Positions 42,549 to 52,093 of a stretch of DNA of 64,000 nt are shown piece by piece (the stretch's first letter is position 1; every line of letters begins with the position of its first letter). Source of the DNA: UBA10649 sp963700745 (GTDB lineage Bacteria > Actinomycetota > Actinomycetes > S36-B12). The DNA lies in NCBI GenBank assembly GCA_963700745.1, contig CAVOYT010000015.1:1-64000 (forward strand), given 5' to 3'. Both the position numbers and the translations under genes were made by a program. The notes under the pieces were generated by a model. That model made no database searches. It was not told the DNA's origin and worked only from the letters and a program-made list of their open reading frames with translations.

Positions 42549-43622
42549 GTGACGTTCATTGCCGCTGCGCACGGCGTGGTCGGCCCCCACGGGTATCCGC
42601 AGGACGAGATCACCGAGGCCTTCGCCACTGTCGTGTCCCCCGACGGATCCCAGCGACAGCTCATCGAGCGCATCCACCAGGCCACCAGCGTGCAGCATCG
42701 CAACCTGGCGATCCCGCTGGAGGCCTACGCCCACCTCGCCGACTTCGGCGCCGCCAACGACGAGTTCATCCGGGTCGGACTGGATCTGGGCGCCGCCGCC
42801 ATCCAAGGAGCGCTCGCGGCTGCGCGCCTCGATGCCACCGAGGTCGACATGGTCATGTCGACCTCGGTCACGGGCATCGCGGCACCCTCTCTCGAGGCGA
42901 TGCTCGTGCCTCGCATCGGCCTGCGGGCCGACGTGAAGCGCGTCCCGGTGTTCGGGCTCGGCTGCGTGGCCGGCGCCGCCGGGATCGCGCGACTGCACGA
43001 CTACCTCGTGGGGCATCCCGACGACGTCGCCGTGCTGCTGTCGGTCGAGCTGTGCTCCCTGACGGTTCAGCGCGACGACGTGTCGATGCCGAACATCGTG
43101 GCGAGTGGCCTGTTCGGCGACGGTGCGGCCGCGGTCGTGATGGTGGGTGAGAACCGGGCCGCTCGTATGGGGCTGACCGGCCCGAGGGTCGTGGCCTCGC
43201 GGAGCCGGTTGTATCCGGACACCGAGAGGACCATGGGCTGGGACATCGGCGGCAGCGGATTTCGCATCGTGCTGTCCGCGGGCGTCGCCGACGTCATCAA
43301 CCAGTACCTCGGCGACGACGTGAGCGACTTCCTCAGCGACCACGACCTCAAGATCCCCGACATCTCGCGCTGGGTGTGCCACCCGGGCGGCCCTCGGGTG
43401 CTGGAGGCGATGGAATCGGCCCTCGACCTGCACGAGGGCCAGCTCGACGTGACGTGGCGGTCCCTCGCGGCGATCGGCAACCTGTCGTCGGCATCAGTGC
43501 TGCACGTCCTGTGCGACACCCTCAACGGGTCCGGCGACCCGGCACCGGAACCCGGCACACCCGGGATGCTGACGGCCATGGGCCCGGGCTTCTGCGCCGA
43601 GCTGGTGCTGCTGGAATGGTGA
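42549..43622 (+). CDS. Type III polyketide synthase (chalcone/stilbene synthase-like)
   Basis: A 357-residue ketosynthase homodimer that condenses an acyl-CoA starter with malonyl-CoA units. The active-site cysteine lies in VFGLGCVAGAAGIARLHDYL, the histidine in WVCHPGGPRVLEAM and the asparagine in LAAIGNLSSASVLHVLCDTL; together they form the Cys-His-Asn triad. Other blocks are QRQLIERIHQATSVQHRNLA, ASGLFGDGAAAVVMVGENRA and LTAMGPGFCAELVLLEW, the conserved G-P-G-F end. The GTG at 42549 is chosen because the open frame upstream overlaps DUF2277 and is not family-like. It leads an operon with the methyltransferase (5-nt gap) and the FAD enzyme. The product is probably an alkylpyrone or alkylresorcinol. 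Confidence 0.93.
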   Translation: MTFIAAAHGVVGPHGYPQDEITEAFATVVSPDGSQRQLIERIHQATSVQHRNLAIPLEAYAHLADFGAANDEFIRVGLDLGAAAIQGALAAARLDATEVDMVMSTSVTGIAAPSLEAMLVPRIGLRADVKRVPVFGLGCVAGAAGIARLHDYLVGHPDDVAVLLSVELCSLTVQRDDVSMPNIVASGLFGDGAAAVVMVGENRAARMGLTGPRVVASRSRLYPDTERTMGWDIGGSGFRIVLSAGVADVINQYLGDDVSDFLSDHDLKIPDISRWVCHPGGPRVLEAMESALDLHEGQLDVTWRSLAAIGNLSSASVLHVLCDTLNGSGDPAPEPGTPGMLTAMGPGFCAELVLLEW

Positions 43623-43626
43623 GCCG

Positions 43627-44154
43627 ATGACCGGCTTCGTCGCCTTCACGATCCTGATCGTCCTGGTCGCCGTTGAGCGGGTCGTCGAACTCATCGTGTC
43701 CAAGCGGAACCTGCGCTGGAGCTTCGAGCACGGCGGCGTCGAGTACGGAAGGTCCCACTACCCGTACATGGTGGCCCTGCACGTCTTCCTGCTGGTGGGC
43801 TCGCTCGTCGAGGTCTGGGTCTGGCAGAAGCCGCTCATCCCGGCCCTGTCCTGGGCGATGTTCGTCCTGGTCCTCGCGTCGCAGGCGCTTCGCTGGTGGT
43901 GCATCACCACCCTGGGCCAGCGATGGAACACCCTCGTCGTCATCGTTCCCGGCATGCCGCGCGTCACCGGCGGCCCGTACCGGTGGTTCAGCCACCCGAA
44001 CTACGTCGCCGTCGTGATCGAGGGAATCGCCCTCCCGATGGTCGGCTTCGCCTGGGTGACCGCCCTCGTGTTCACCGCCCTGAACCTGCCGCTGCTGGCC
44101 GTGCGCCTTCGGGTCGAGGACGCGGCGCTTGCCACCCTCCCCGCGACGCGATGA
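43627..44154 (+). CDS. Isoprenylcysteine carboxyl methyltransferase (ICMT)-like membrane protein
   Basis: A 175-residue membrane protein with four or five helices: FVAFTILIVLVAVERVVELI, YPYMVALHVFLLVGSLVEVW, LSWAMFVLVLASQALRWWCI and VVIEGIALPMVGFAWVTALV. The C-terminal region has TLGQRWNTLVVIVPGMPRVT and GGPYRWFSHPNYVAVVIEGI, where G-P-Y-R-x-x-x-H-P-N-Y is the SAM-binding signature of ICMT/PEMT-like enzymes. In Type III PKS clusters such genes are thought to methylate the polyketide product. The start is 5 nt behind the PKS stop and the stop overlaps the monooxygenase ATG. Confidence 0.88.
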   Translation: MTGFVAFTILIVLVAVERVVELIVSKRNLRWSFEHGGVEYGRSHYPYMVALHVFLLVGSLVEVWVWQKPLIPALSWAMFVLVLASQALRWWCITTLGQRWNTLVVIVPGMPRVTGGPYRWFSHPNYVAVVIEGIALPMVGFAWVTALVFTALNLPLLAVRLRVEDAALATLPATR

Positions 44155-45173
44155 CCGACCTGATCGTCGCCGGCGGCGGGCCGGTCGGCCTGATGACCGC
44201 CATCCTCGCCCGGCTCAACGGCCTGGACGTCACCGTCGTCGAGCCTCGGTCCGGCCCGATCGACAAGGCCTGCGGCGAGGGCCTCATGCCCGACGCGCTG
44301 GCCCGGCTGCACGCGGTCGGGGTCGATCCGCCCGGTGTGGACTTCCACGGCATCCGATACGTCGCGCAAGGCGCCGTTGCCGAGGCACGGTTCCGGTCGG
44401 GACCGGGCCGGGGCGTCCGGCGACTCGAGCTGCAGAGGCGCCCTGCACCGAGCGTGCGAGCGGATCTCGGCGTCGTCATGGTCATCGGCCGGGTGGACGC
44501 CATCTCGCAGGGCGACGACTGGATCGAGGCGGGCGGCCTGCGCGGCCGCTACCTCGTCGGTGCCGACGGCCTGCACTCCAGCGTGCGCCGGACACTCGGC
44601 CTCGGCGAGGAGGCGGCCGGCCAGCAGCGGTTCGGCATCCGCCAGCACTTCGACGTGCGCCCGTGGACGGATCTGGTCGAGGTGTACTGGCTCGACGATG
44701 CCGAGATCTACGTGACTCCCGTCGGCGCCAGCACCGTCGGCGTCGCCGTGCTCGGTCAGTCACCCCTCCACCTCGACGCGGCGATCGCCCGGGTCCCCTC
44801 GCTCGCCGCGCGTCTGGCCTCCGTTCCGCGAGTCAGCGAGCCCCGCGGAGCCGGCCCGTTGCGCCAGCGCGTGACAGCCCGATCTGCCGGGAGGGCGCTC
44901 CTGGTCGGCGACGCCGCCGGCTACGTCGACGCGCTGACCGGTGAGGGCCTGCGCGTGGGCTTCGCCGAGGCCGAGGCGGCCGTGCGCGCCATCGCGACGG
45001 ACGATCCGGAAAGCTACGAGGACGAGTGGCGGCGCATCACCCGGTCCTACCGATGGCTGACCGGCGGCCTGCTGTGGGCAGCGTCTCGTCGCCACCTGCG
45101 GCCGATGATCGTGCCCGCCGCCCGGGCGCTGCCCCCGGTCTTCAGCCGCATCGTGGACTCGCTCGCCGCGTAG
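44151..45173 (+). CDS. FAD-dependent monooxygenase/oxidoreductase
   Basis: A 340-residue flavoprotein of the PHBH/geranylgeranyl reductase-like group. MTDLIVAGGGPVGLMTAILA contains the dinucleotide loop G-x-G-x-x-G; then VTVVEPRSGPIDKACGEGLM (E binding ribose; C-G-E-G-L-M-P), YLVGADGLHSSVRRTLGL (D-G motif), and GRALLVGDAAGYVDALTGEG with the G-D-A-A-G-Y-x-D FAD motif and L-R-V-G-F-A-E-A. The middle part near 44420 (LELQRRPAPSVRADLGV) looks locally out of frame compared with the expected R-A-L-H-x-R-A, suggesting two small compensating indels. Translation is coupled to the methyltransferase gene through ATGA. It likely oxidises the polyketide ring. Confidence 0.88.
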   Translation: MTDLIVAGGGPVGLMTAILARLNGLDVTVVEPRSGPIDKACGEGLMPDALARLHAVGVDPPGVDFHGIRYVAQGAVAEARFRSGPGRGVRRLELQRRPAPSVRADLGVVMVIGRVDAISQGDDWIEAGGLRGRYLVGADGLHSSVRRTLGLGEEAAGQQRFGIRQHFDVRPWTDLVEVYWLDDAEIYVTPVGASTVGVAVLGQSPLHLDAAIARVPSLAARLASVPRVSEPRGAGPLRQRVTARSAGRALLVGDAAGYVDALTGEGLRVGFAEAEAAVRAIATDDPESYEDEWRRITRSYRWLTGGLLWAASRRHLRPMIVPAARALPPVFSRIVDSLAA

Positions 45174-45179
45174 GCGGCG

Positions 45180-46007
45180 TCACCCCACCCGGTCGCCGAC
45201 GGCCGCGGTGACCAGCACCAGCACCGCGACATCGACGACCACCATCGCGACCAGTGCATAGAACATCCCGGCCCGGCGGCCCGACCGCGAGCCGAGGACC
45301 ACCGCCACCGCGAAGGCTCCGACGACCAGCAGGGCCAGCCACAGGCTCACGGCCGACGTCACCACGGCCAGGATCCCGGTACCGAGGGCGAGCAGCAGCC
45401 AGCAGAGCAGGACTGACCGACGGGCCCCCAGGCGGACCACGAGCCCGCCCACCCCGGCGGCGCGGTCGGAATCGACGTCCGGCAGGGCGTTGGCGAGGTG
45501 GGCGCTCACCCCGACGATGGCGAAGACGGCCACGGACCACGCGGTCGGCGGCTCGCCGTCCAGGCCGAAGGTCAAGAACGCCGGCATCGCACCGAAGGCG
45601 AGGGCGTACGGGAGCCAGGACCACGCCGTGCGCGACAGCCGGACGTTGTAGAGCCAGGCCATGAGGATCGCGAACACGTGGAACGAGCCGCCCAGCCACC
45701 CGGCCACCGCCCAGCTCAGCACGCTGGCGACGGTCAGGGCCGCGACGGCTGCGATCCACAGGGCTCGCGCGGACACGTCCTGCGCCACCGTCGGCTTGCT
45801 CGTCCGGCCGACGCGCGCGTCCAGGGACGCGTCGAAGGCGTCATTGCTCCAGCCGACCGACAGCTGGCCGATGAGAATCGCGATGAACACCGTGACGAGC
45901 GGCCACCCGGTCCAGCCCAGGCTCCACGCGAACGCGGTGATGACCGCCGAGACGGCGATCGTGGGCAGCGCATGTGCGGCCCTGACGAAACCCCGCAGCC
46001 GCCGCAT
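45180..46007 (-). CDS. UbiA-family prenyltransferase
   Basis: A 275-residue membrane protein with eight or nine helices. The first aspartate-rich motif is SNDAFDASLDARVGRTSKP (N-D-x-x-D-x-x-x-D), the second ALPDVDSDRAAGVGGLVVRL (D-x-x-x-D-x-x-A-G). Both are required in UbiA enzymes for Mg2+ and prenyl diphosphate binding. Helices include ALPTIAVSAVITAFAWSLGW, VFIAILIGQLSVGWSND and VAVFAIVGVSAHLANALPDV. The gene is convergent with the PKS operon and ends 7 nt from it. Its presence suggests a prenylated or membrane-anchored product, for example a quinone-like molecule, though it is transcribed separately. Confidence 0.9.
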   Translation of the reverse strand: MRRLRGFVRAAHALPTIAVSAVITAFAWSLGWTGWPLVTVFIAILIGQLSVGWSNDAFDASLDARVGRTSKPTVAQDVSARALWIAAVAALTVASVLSWAVAGWLGGSFHVFAILMAWLYNVRLSRTAWSWLPYALAFGAMPAFLTFGLDGEPPTAWSVAVFAIVGVSAHLANALPDVDSDRAAGVGGLVVRLGARRSVLLCWLLLALGTGILAVVTSAVSLWLALLVVGAFAVAVVLGSRSGRRAGMFYALVAMVVVDVAVLVLVTAAVGDRVG

Positions 46008-46031
46008 GCACCGACCGTAGGGGATGAGCGA

Positions 46032-46577
46032 CTAGCCCTGGCTCGACTCCGCCGACTCGTCGTCCATCATCGAATCCTCGTCGTCCATCATCGAACCGGG
46101 GCCGGTGCCCTCACCCTGCCCCTGGCCGAAGCCCTGTCCCGGACCCTGGCCCTGACCCTGGCCCTGACCCTGGCCCTGGCCTGGACCCTGGCCCTGCGCC
46201 CGGACCCATGTAGAACTCCTCGGTGTCGCCGGGGCGATACCCGTCGTCGCCGCGCTCGGCGCCCCTGCCCGGGAGCCCGCCGAAGGGCCCCTCCGCGTCG
46301 GGTCCGTCATGCATGCGACCGTCGGCGTTCGAGTCCATCATTCGCCACGGCTCGTCGTCGTTGGACCCGGTGGCATGACCGACGAAGAAGCCCAAGGCCC
46401 CCGCCATGAAGATCAGCCCGACCGCGACGACGCCGCCGACCACCTCGAGGATGGTTCGGGTGTGGTCCGCCTCGCGGCGTGCGGTGCCGGCGGCGGCACG
46501 ACCGGCTGCTGGTCGCCCAGCTGCAGCGCCTGCGTCGGCGATGGCGTCGGGGAGCCTGGCGGGGTGGTGGGATCGCT
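46032..46577 (-). CDS. Membrane-anchored Gly-Gln-rich, Met-Asp-rich protein (two frame changes)
   Basis: MSDPTTPPGSPTPSPTQALQ starts a Pro-rich cytoplasmic segment. In a second frame follows ILEVVGGVVAVGLIFMAGAL, a transmembrane helix, then GHATGSNDDEPWRMMDSNAD and GYRPGDTEEFYMGPGA. In a third frame the tail is a run of GQ repeats (GQGPGQGQGQGQGQGQGPGQ) and ends SMMDDEDSMMDDESAESSQG. The third frame has the natural stop at 46032. The outside part is thus a flexible, acidic, repetitive tail. The 6-bp DNA repeats behind the GQ run are slippage-prone, so the break there could be biological. Family not recognised. Confidence 0.6.
46116..46200 (+). repeat. CCCTGG/CCCTGA hexamer tandem repeat
   Basis: About ten imperfect copies of CCCTGG or CCCTGA. 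On the minus strand they encode the Gly-Gln repeats of the membrane protein. One interrupted unit near the right end changes the frame, so repeat slippage or a sequencing error within the repeat is likely. Confidence 0.8.
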
Positions 46578-46674
46578 CATGATGGTCTCCTCTGGTGACC
46601 TGTCGTCATCATCCCCCACCCTGCCCCGTCGATGTGAGGGCAGCGTCGGAGGAAGGTTCGGGGAATGTCAGGCC

Positions 46675-47239
46675 TCACCTCGGGCAGGCGCCCCACAGCC
46701 CCGCGTCCGACGACCGGGCGGACCTCTGCGCCGCGGAGAACTCCTCGCGCCACGCATAGGGCGTCGGCCCGTACTGCCTCTCGTAGGCGTAGCCGCCGGC
46801 CACCGCCTGCAGGTTGAACAGGGTCAGCCCCCCGTCCGGCTCCTCCACCCACACGTAGGCCAGGGTCCGGTCGTACTGGTCCGTCATCCCCTGCGATTCG
46901 TCGAACTCCAAGGTCACGGTTCGCCCCGAGAGTGCCTGCTTGGCGAAGTCCGAGGATTCCGGGCCGAAGCACTCGACGGGCGAATCGGGCTTCACCGTCT
47001 CCGGAGTGTTGATCCCGATCAGCCGAACCGTGACGTCCTTCCCATCGACGAGGCACATGCACGGTGTCCCCGTCGACGACCCGGTCCACGCGCGCACCGC
47101 TCACCGTGTCACCCCGCGGGGTCAGTCCGGAGGGCTGAACGGCGGCGGGGGCGGCGTCGCAGGGAGGGGGCGGAGCACGCCGAGACCCCGGAGACAACGA
47201 GGACCGCGGGACACCGCCCACGCCCCCCGGCCTCATCAT
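46675..47239 (-). CDS. Thermonuclease-family (SNase-like) lipoprotein (frame broken)
   Basis: Staphylococcal-nuclease fold. The N terminus MMRPGGVGG is followed, in another frame, by AVLVVSGVSACSAPS, which looks like a lipoprotein signal with a lipobox ending at C. Next VSGARVDRVVDGDTV (first strand with the D-G-D-T metal site), then after another slip VDGKDVTVRLIGINTPETVK (R-L-I-G-I-N-T-P-E signature with the catalytic arginine and glutamate), CFGPESSDFAKQALSGRTVT, LEFDESQGMTDQYDRTLAYV (D-x-Y-x-R catalytic arginine) and LTLFNLQAVAGGYAYERQYG. All three catalytic positions are present. It should cleave DNA or RNA outside the cell. Confidence 0.85.
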
Positions 47240-47307
47240 GTGCTCACCGTAGCCACGGACATTGCCATCGGGAGGAATCCGGGGGCATCGGGTGCTTGAC
47301 TGTCCCC

Positions 47308-48188
47308 GTGGCCAAGAGCAACGACAAGACAAGCGCAACCGACCATCCCGTCGAGCGGGTTCCCAAGCCCATCTACGAGAAGGAGCTGTACCGACTGCAG
47401 TCCGAGCTCGTCGAGGTGCAGGAGTGGGTACGGCAGGAGGGCAAGCGCCTGGTCATCCTCTTCGAGGGACGGGACGCGGCCGGCAAGGGCTCGACGATCA
47501 AGCGCGTCACCCAGTACCTGAACCCGCGCGTGGCGAGCATCGTCGCCCTCCCGACACCCACCGATCGCGAGAAGACCGCAGTGGTACTTCCAGCGCTACG
47601 TGGAGAACCTGCCCGCCGCGGGCGAGATCAAGCTCTTCGACCGGTCCTGGTACAACCGGGCCGGCGTCGAGAAGGTGATGGGCTTCTGCACCCCCGATGA
47701 GTACCGCCGCTTCCTGCACCAGGCTCCCATCTTCGAGCGGCTCCTCGTGGAGGACGGCATCGTCCTGCGCAAGTACTGGTTCAGCGTCAGCGACGCCGAG
47801 CAGGAGCGAAGGTTCAAGTCGCGCATGCACGACCCGATGCGGCAGTGGAAGCTCTCGCCGATGGACCTGGAGTCGATCACGCGCTGGGAGGAGTACTCGC
47901 GCGCGAAGGACGAGATGCTCGTCCACACCGACATTCCCGAGGCCCCGTGGTACGTCGTCGAGGCGGACGACAAGCGCCGGGCGCGGCTCAACATGATCCA
48001 CCACCTGCTGTCGACGATTCCCTACTTCGCCGCCGCCCGCCCGCCGCTGGACCTGCCGCACCGGCCGGGACCGACCGGCTACGAGCGGCCGCCGCGCGAG
48101 CTCAACCACTACGTGCCCGACTACGCCGCCGAAGCGATCGCCAAGCACGAGAAGTACCAAGGCCGCGAAGGGCCACAAGGGCTCCTAG
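47308..48188 (+). CDS. ppk2: Polyphosphate kinase 2 (PPK2) (frame changed twice)
   Basis: Enzyme that uses polyphosphate to phosphorylate nucleotides. From GTG at 47308: VAKSNDKTSATDHPVERVPK, YEKELYRLQSELVEVQEWVR, KRLVILFEGRDAAGKGSTIK (Walker A, G-R-D-A-A-G-K-G-S/G-T), RVTQYLNPRVASIVALPTPT. After a slip near 47580: WYFQRYVENLPAAGEIKLFD, RSWYNRAGVEKVMGFCTPDE (Walker B, F-D-R-S-W-Y-N-R), ERLLVEDGIVLRKYWFSVSD, FKSRMHDPMRQWKLSPMDLE and NHYVPDYAAEAIAKHEKYQ. A second slip yields the lysine-rich end KAAKGHKGS, stop at 48188. The blocks match class I PPK2 (NDP kinase type). It is flanked by two nuclease genes but no functional link is known. Confidence 0.92.
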
Positions 48189-48259
48189 CGTGCGCCAACC
48201 CGTGCCCATCGGTGCGACACTGGAGGAGTAGGGGTACGCCGCGTGAAGGCACCACTGTG

Positions 48260-49605
48260 ATGCCGGCACTCGGCATGGGGTGGTTGTCATGTTGCGGCAC
48301 GCGGGCCGTTACGGCCCTCACCAGCGGGGTGCTCTCGATCGCCTGCATCCTGGTCTCGAACCCCGCTGCCGGCGTCGCTAGCTCCCGCGGAGGTCGTCCT
48401 ACACCGACATCCCGATCCAGGAGACCGGCACGCGTCAACCTGATCCTCGACGGGGACACCTTCCGGTTCGTCGAGGACGGGGCATCATCGTGGATCAAGA
48501 TCCGGCTGCTCGGCGTGAACACGCCCGAGGTCACCGGATTCGACAACGTCCACTTCGACGAGGACATGTGCGGCGGCCAGGAGGCCCTCCAGCTGCTTCG
48601 CACGCCTCATCCCCGAAGGGTCACGGGTCCAGCTGCGCGCCAGCCACAAGGAGTCCTCGAACCGTGGGCGCAGCCTGCGGTACGTGTTCGCCTACAACCC
48701 CGAGACCGGACAGTACGACAGGGACGTGCAGGCGGCGGTGGCGGAGTCCGGCCTCGCGATGTGGTTCACCATCGACAGCGAGTCGGCGCTCTCCTACCCC
48801 TATCGCCTGATCGTGCAGCGGGCCCAGCGCGGCGGGACGCGGGCTGTGGGATCCCTTCCACTGCGGTCCGGTCGAGCAGCCCGACGCCCGAATCGACCTG
48901 ACGGTGATCTGGGACGCTCCGGGAGCGGACACGGCCAACCTCAATGGCGAGTTCGTGATCGTGCGGAACGTCGGCGACGTCGACGTCGACCTGTCGGGAT
49001 GGCTGCTGCGCGACTCGAGCCTCACCGGCTGGTACTACTTCCCGCCGGGCGTCGTCCTCGCACCGCGAGGACTACCGCGTCGTTCACGTCGGCACGGGCT
49101 CGCCGGGATTCCCCAACCCGCGCGACCTCTACATGAACGCGACCGAGCCGCTGTTCCCGAACCCACAGGACGGGCAAGTTCCTGGGGGACGGCGCATACC
49201 TCCTCGATCGCCGCACGGCGGTGCGGTTCTACGACGAGTACCCGTGCATCACCGACTGCACCGACCCCTTGTCGGGGGTCGTGACGATCGCGAAGGTCAA
49301 CGCCAAGTCCCGGAGCCGCATCCCATCGCGGGCGGCCAACCAGGAGTACGTCGTGCTGCGGAACACGGGACCGACGCGCGATCCTGCTGGACGGCTACTA
49401 CCTGCGCCGCAAGGTCTCCACCTACCCCTTCCCACCGGACACGCGCATCCCGCCCGGATCGACGCTCACGATCCGGATCGGCAAGGGGACGTGCACGTCG
49501 CTGACGCAGTACTGGGGTCGGCCGGCCCCCCTGCTCACCAACAGGCACGACACCGTGGACCTGCTGTCGAACCAGAACGTGCTGATCAGCCGCAATCGCT
49601 GGTAG
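48260..49605 (+). CDS. Secreted nuclease with two lamin-tail domains (frame broken several times)
   Basis: MPALGMGWLSCCGTRAVTAL begins an export signal. The SNase fold follows: RVNLILDGDTFRFVEDG, SSWIKIRLLGVNTPEVTGFD (R-L-L-G-V-N-T-P-E), then in another frame LIPEGSRVQLRASHKESSNR, GRSLRYVFAYNPETGQYDRD and VQAAVAESGLAMWFTIDSES. After another slip LWDPFHCGPVEQPDARIDLT leads to a first lamin-tail domain: NLNGEFVIVRNVGDVDVDLS, GWLLRDSSLTGWYYFPPGVV. A second one reads ANQEYVVLRNTGPT and LDGYYLRRKVSTYPFPPDTR. The end VDLLSNQNVLISRNRW is at 49605. Lamin-tail domains are common in secreted nucleases and probably mediate binding. The layout SNase-LTD-LTD is clear once frames are joined. Confidence 0.8.
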
Positions 49606-50154
49606 CGGTCACGCCCAGCGCTCGCCCATTCACGTCGGTCAGATGATGGACCACGTCGTGGAGCAGATAGCGCGTGAACGACTCGACCGTGAACGTGGAA
49701 CCGTCACCGCGCAGGCCGGAACGGCCCCAGCCGTCGTCCGGTACCGCCGCCACCACGCGGGCGAACTCCTCGACCCTCGCTGACCGAGTTGCACTCGAAC
49801 GAGATCCACGTCCTGCGCCGCATAGTCCTCGGCGATCGCGGTCTCGTCCTGATCCCAGTTGGCGAAGCGTCGGCGAGTCCTCGGCCAGCATGAGCGTCAC
49901 CCGGAAGCTGGCGAGCGCCGAACACATCGCGCACGTGGCAGGCGTACTCCAACGGCGACCACACGGCGGGTGCCGGTCGCTGAGTCGGCTGCGCCGACGT
50001 GCGCATCGTCTCGTCCCACCTCCGCGCCAGCTCCTCGGTGAGTGGCGCAAGATCCGACCGCGCGGGTAGCACGGGAGTCGAATCCGCACTCGGGGCAGCG
50101 CTCGTCGAGCACCCAGGTCCAGTCCTTGGTGTCCGGTTCCGGTTGCTGTATCAC
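49586..50154 (-). CDS. DinB-like (maleylpyruvate isomerase/mycothiol-dependent) protein (frame broken)
   Basis: MIQQPEPDTKDWTWVLDERC opens the protein and CPECGFDSR follows, a start seen in actinobacterial DinB-superfamily proteins. In the next frame LTEELARRWDETMRTSAQPT, APAVWSPLEYACHVRDVF; then ASFRVTLMLAEDSPT, and finally FARVVAAVPDDGWGRSGLRG, DGSTFTVESFTRYLLHDVVH and HLTDVNG. The metal ligands H (ACHVRDV) and H-x-x-x-H (LHDVVHHLTDV) are visible. These enzymes bind a metal and a thiol cofactor such as mycothiol and transfer or isomerise small molecules. At least three slips. The stop at 49586 overlaps the convergent nuclease gene by 20 nt. Confidence 0.76.
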
Positions 50155-50190
50155 GCGTCAAACCTATGCCGTCCGCCGTACCGTGTGCAC

Positions 50191-51875
50191 GTGGCAAGTG
50201 ACGTCGGCCTTCTGCAGCTAGTGCACTATGACCGCCGCCACCTCCGAGGCGACCTCACCGGCGGGCTGACCGTGACCGCGTACCTGATTCCGCAGGTGAT
50301 GGCCTACTCGGCGCTCGCCGGCCTTCCCGCGCAGTCCGGCCTCATCGTCATCGTCGTGACGCATGGTCCTGTACGCCCTGATCGGCTCGTCTCGACTGCT
50401 GTCCGTCGGACCCGAATCGACCACGGCGCTCATGACCGCGGCGGTGCTCGCGCCGCTGGCACTGGGCGATCCGGTCCGGTACGCGGCACTGGCGGCACTG
50501 CTGGCCCTGCTCGTCGGGATCTACGCGCTCGCGTCCGGCGTCCTGCGCCTGGGCTTCATCGGCGACCTGCTGTCTCAGGCCCGTGCTGATCGGCTACATG
50601 GCCGGGGTCGCCGTCATCATGATCACCAGCCAGCTGGGCAAGGTGACCGGCGTCGACGTCGCCGGAGAGTCGTTCCTCGACGACCTGACGTCGTTCTCCC
50701 GCAACGCCTTCGCCGACGGAGTCTCCTGGCCGACGATGGCCGTGGGTCTCGGCGTCGCCGCGCTGCTGCTCGTCCTTACCCCGCGCTTCCCCCGGGTGCC
50801 GGTCCCCCTCGCCGTCATGCTGCTCTCGGCACTCATCGTGTCCGTGTTCGGCCTGGAGGCCTACGGCGTCACCACGGTCGAGTCGGTGTCCTTCTCGGGC
50901 GTGCAGATCGGGCTGCCGGGAATCGAGAGCGGTGACCTCGGCCTGCTGATGCTGCCCGCCCTCGGCATCTTCGTCGTCGGCTACACCGACAACATCCTGA
51001 CCGCGCGCGCCTTCGCCGTGCGTGCTGACTCGCGGATCAGGAACAACCAGGAGTTCCTGGCCATGGGAGGCGCGAATGTCGGCGCCTCCCTCGTCGGCGG
51101 ATTCCCGGTCAGCTCCAGCGCGAGCCGGACGGTGATCGCCGAGGCCAGCGGCGCACGCACGCAGCTCTACTCCCTGACCGCGGCCGTGCTCGTCGTGGTC
51201 TCGGTCCTCGCCTTCAGCAACGTCATCAGCGCATTCCCCAGCGCCGCGCTCGGTGGCCTCGTCATCTACGCGGCAATCAGACTGATCGACGTCGGGGAGT
51301 TCCGGCGGCTGTGGTCGTTCCGCCGACGGGAGTTCCTGCTGGCCATCTCGGCCACCGCGGGCGTGCTGCTCTTCAACATCCTCTACGGCGTGCTCGCCGC
51401 CGTGGCGATCTCGGTGGTCGAGCTGCTCACCCGGGTTGCCCGGCCGCATTCGGCGGTCCTGGGGCGCAGCGATCGGGTGGCCGGCTGGCACGATCTCGAC
51501 GACTATCCGGGCGCCTCGCAGATCCCGGGCCTGGTCATCTTCCGGTACGACTCACCGCTGTTCTTCGCGAATGCGGAGGACTTCTACGACCGGTGCCGCG
51601 AGGCGATAGACACCTCGGACCCGCCGGCGCGATGGTTCGTGCTGAACATGGACGGCATCACCGAGGTCGACATCACCGGTCTCGACGCGCTGGACGAGGT
51701 GCGGGCACACTGCGCGTCAGTCGGGACCGTGCTGGCGCTCGATCACGTGAAGCACGAGGTCCTCCTCATGCTGGACCGTCATGGCGTCGGCGAACGCATC
51801 GGCCACGACCGCATGTTCCCGACGCACCCCACGGCCGTCGCCGCCTACGAGGAGTGGGCCCACCAGAACGAGTAG
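50191..51875 (+). CDS. SulP-family anion transporter with STAS domain (two frame changes)
   Basis: A protein of about 560 residues. From the GTG at 50191: VASDVGLLQLVHYDRRHLRG, DLTGGLTVTAYLIPQVMAYS (the SulP signature A-Y-L-I-P-Q-V-M-A-Y-S), ALAGLPAQSGLIV, then LYALIGSSRLLSVGPESTTA, LMTAAVLAPLALGDPV and, in a third frame, LIGYMAGVAVIMITSQLGKV. Ten to twelve helices follow, e.g. LGLLMLPALGIFVVGYTDNI and FPVSSSASRTVIAEASGART. The STAS domain is at the C terminus: PGLVIFRYDSPLFFANAEDF, FVLNMDGITEVDITGLDALD. Probably transports sulfate, bicarbonate or another anion. The frame slips are near 50360 and 50580. Confidence 0.9.
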
Positions 51876-52093
51876 CGCGAACGAGTCCGTGCGGATCACG
51901 GGTTGAGGTGCCCCCGCCTGCGAGGTGTTCGGTGTTTCCCGGAAGACCTACTGCCAGCGGGTCAACATGGGACGTCCTCGCCTGGCTGCCCTTGTGGGGA
52001 CAGTGACCGGTTCCTCGTTCAGCGCGCTTTCCTTGGCCGCGTTCGGAAGACTGGACGCGTCCGCAACGTTCAGCCAGTCATCTTGGAGGAATC

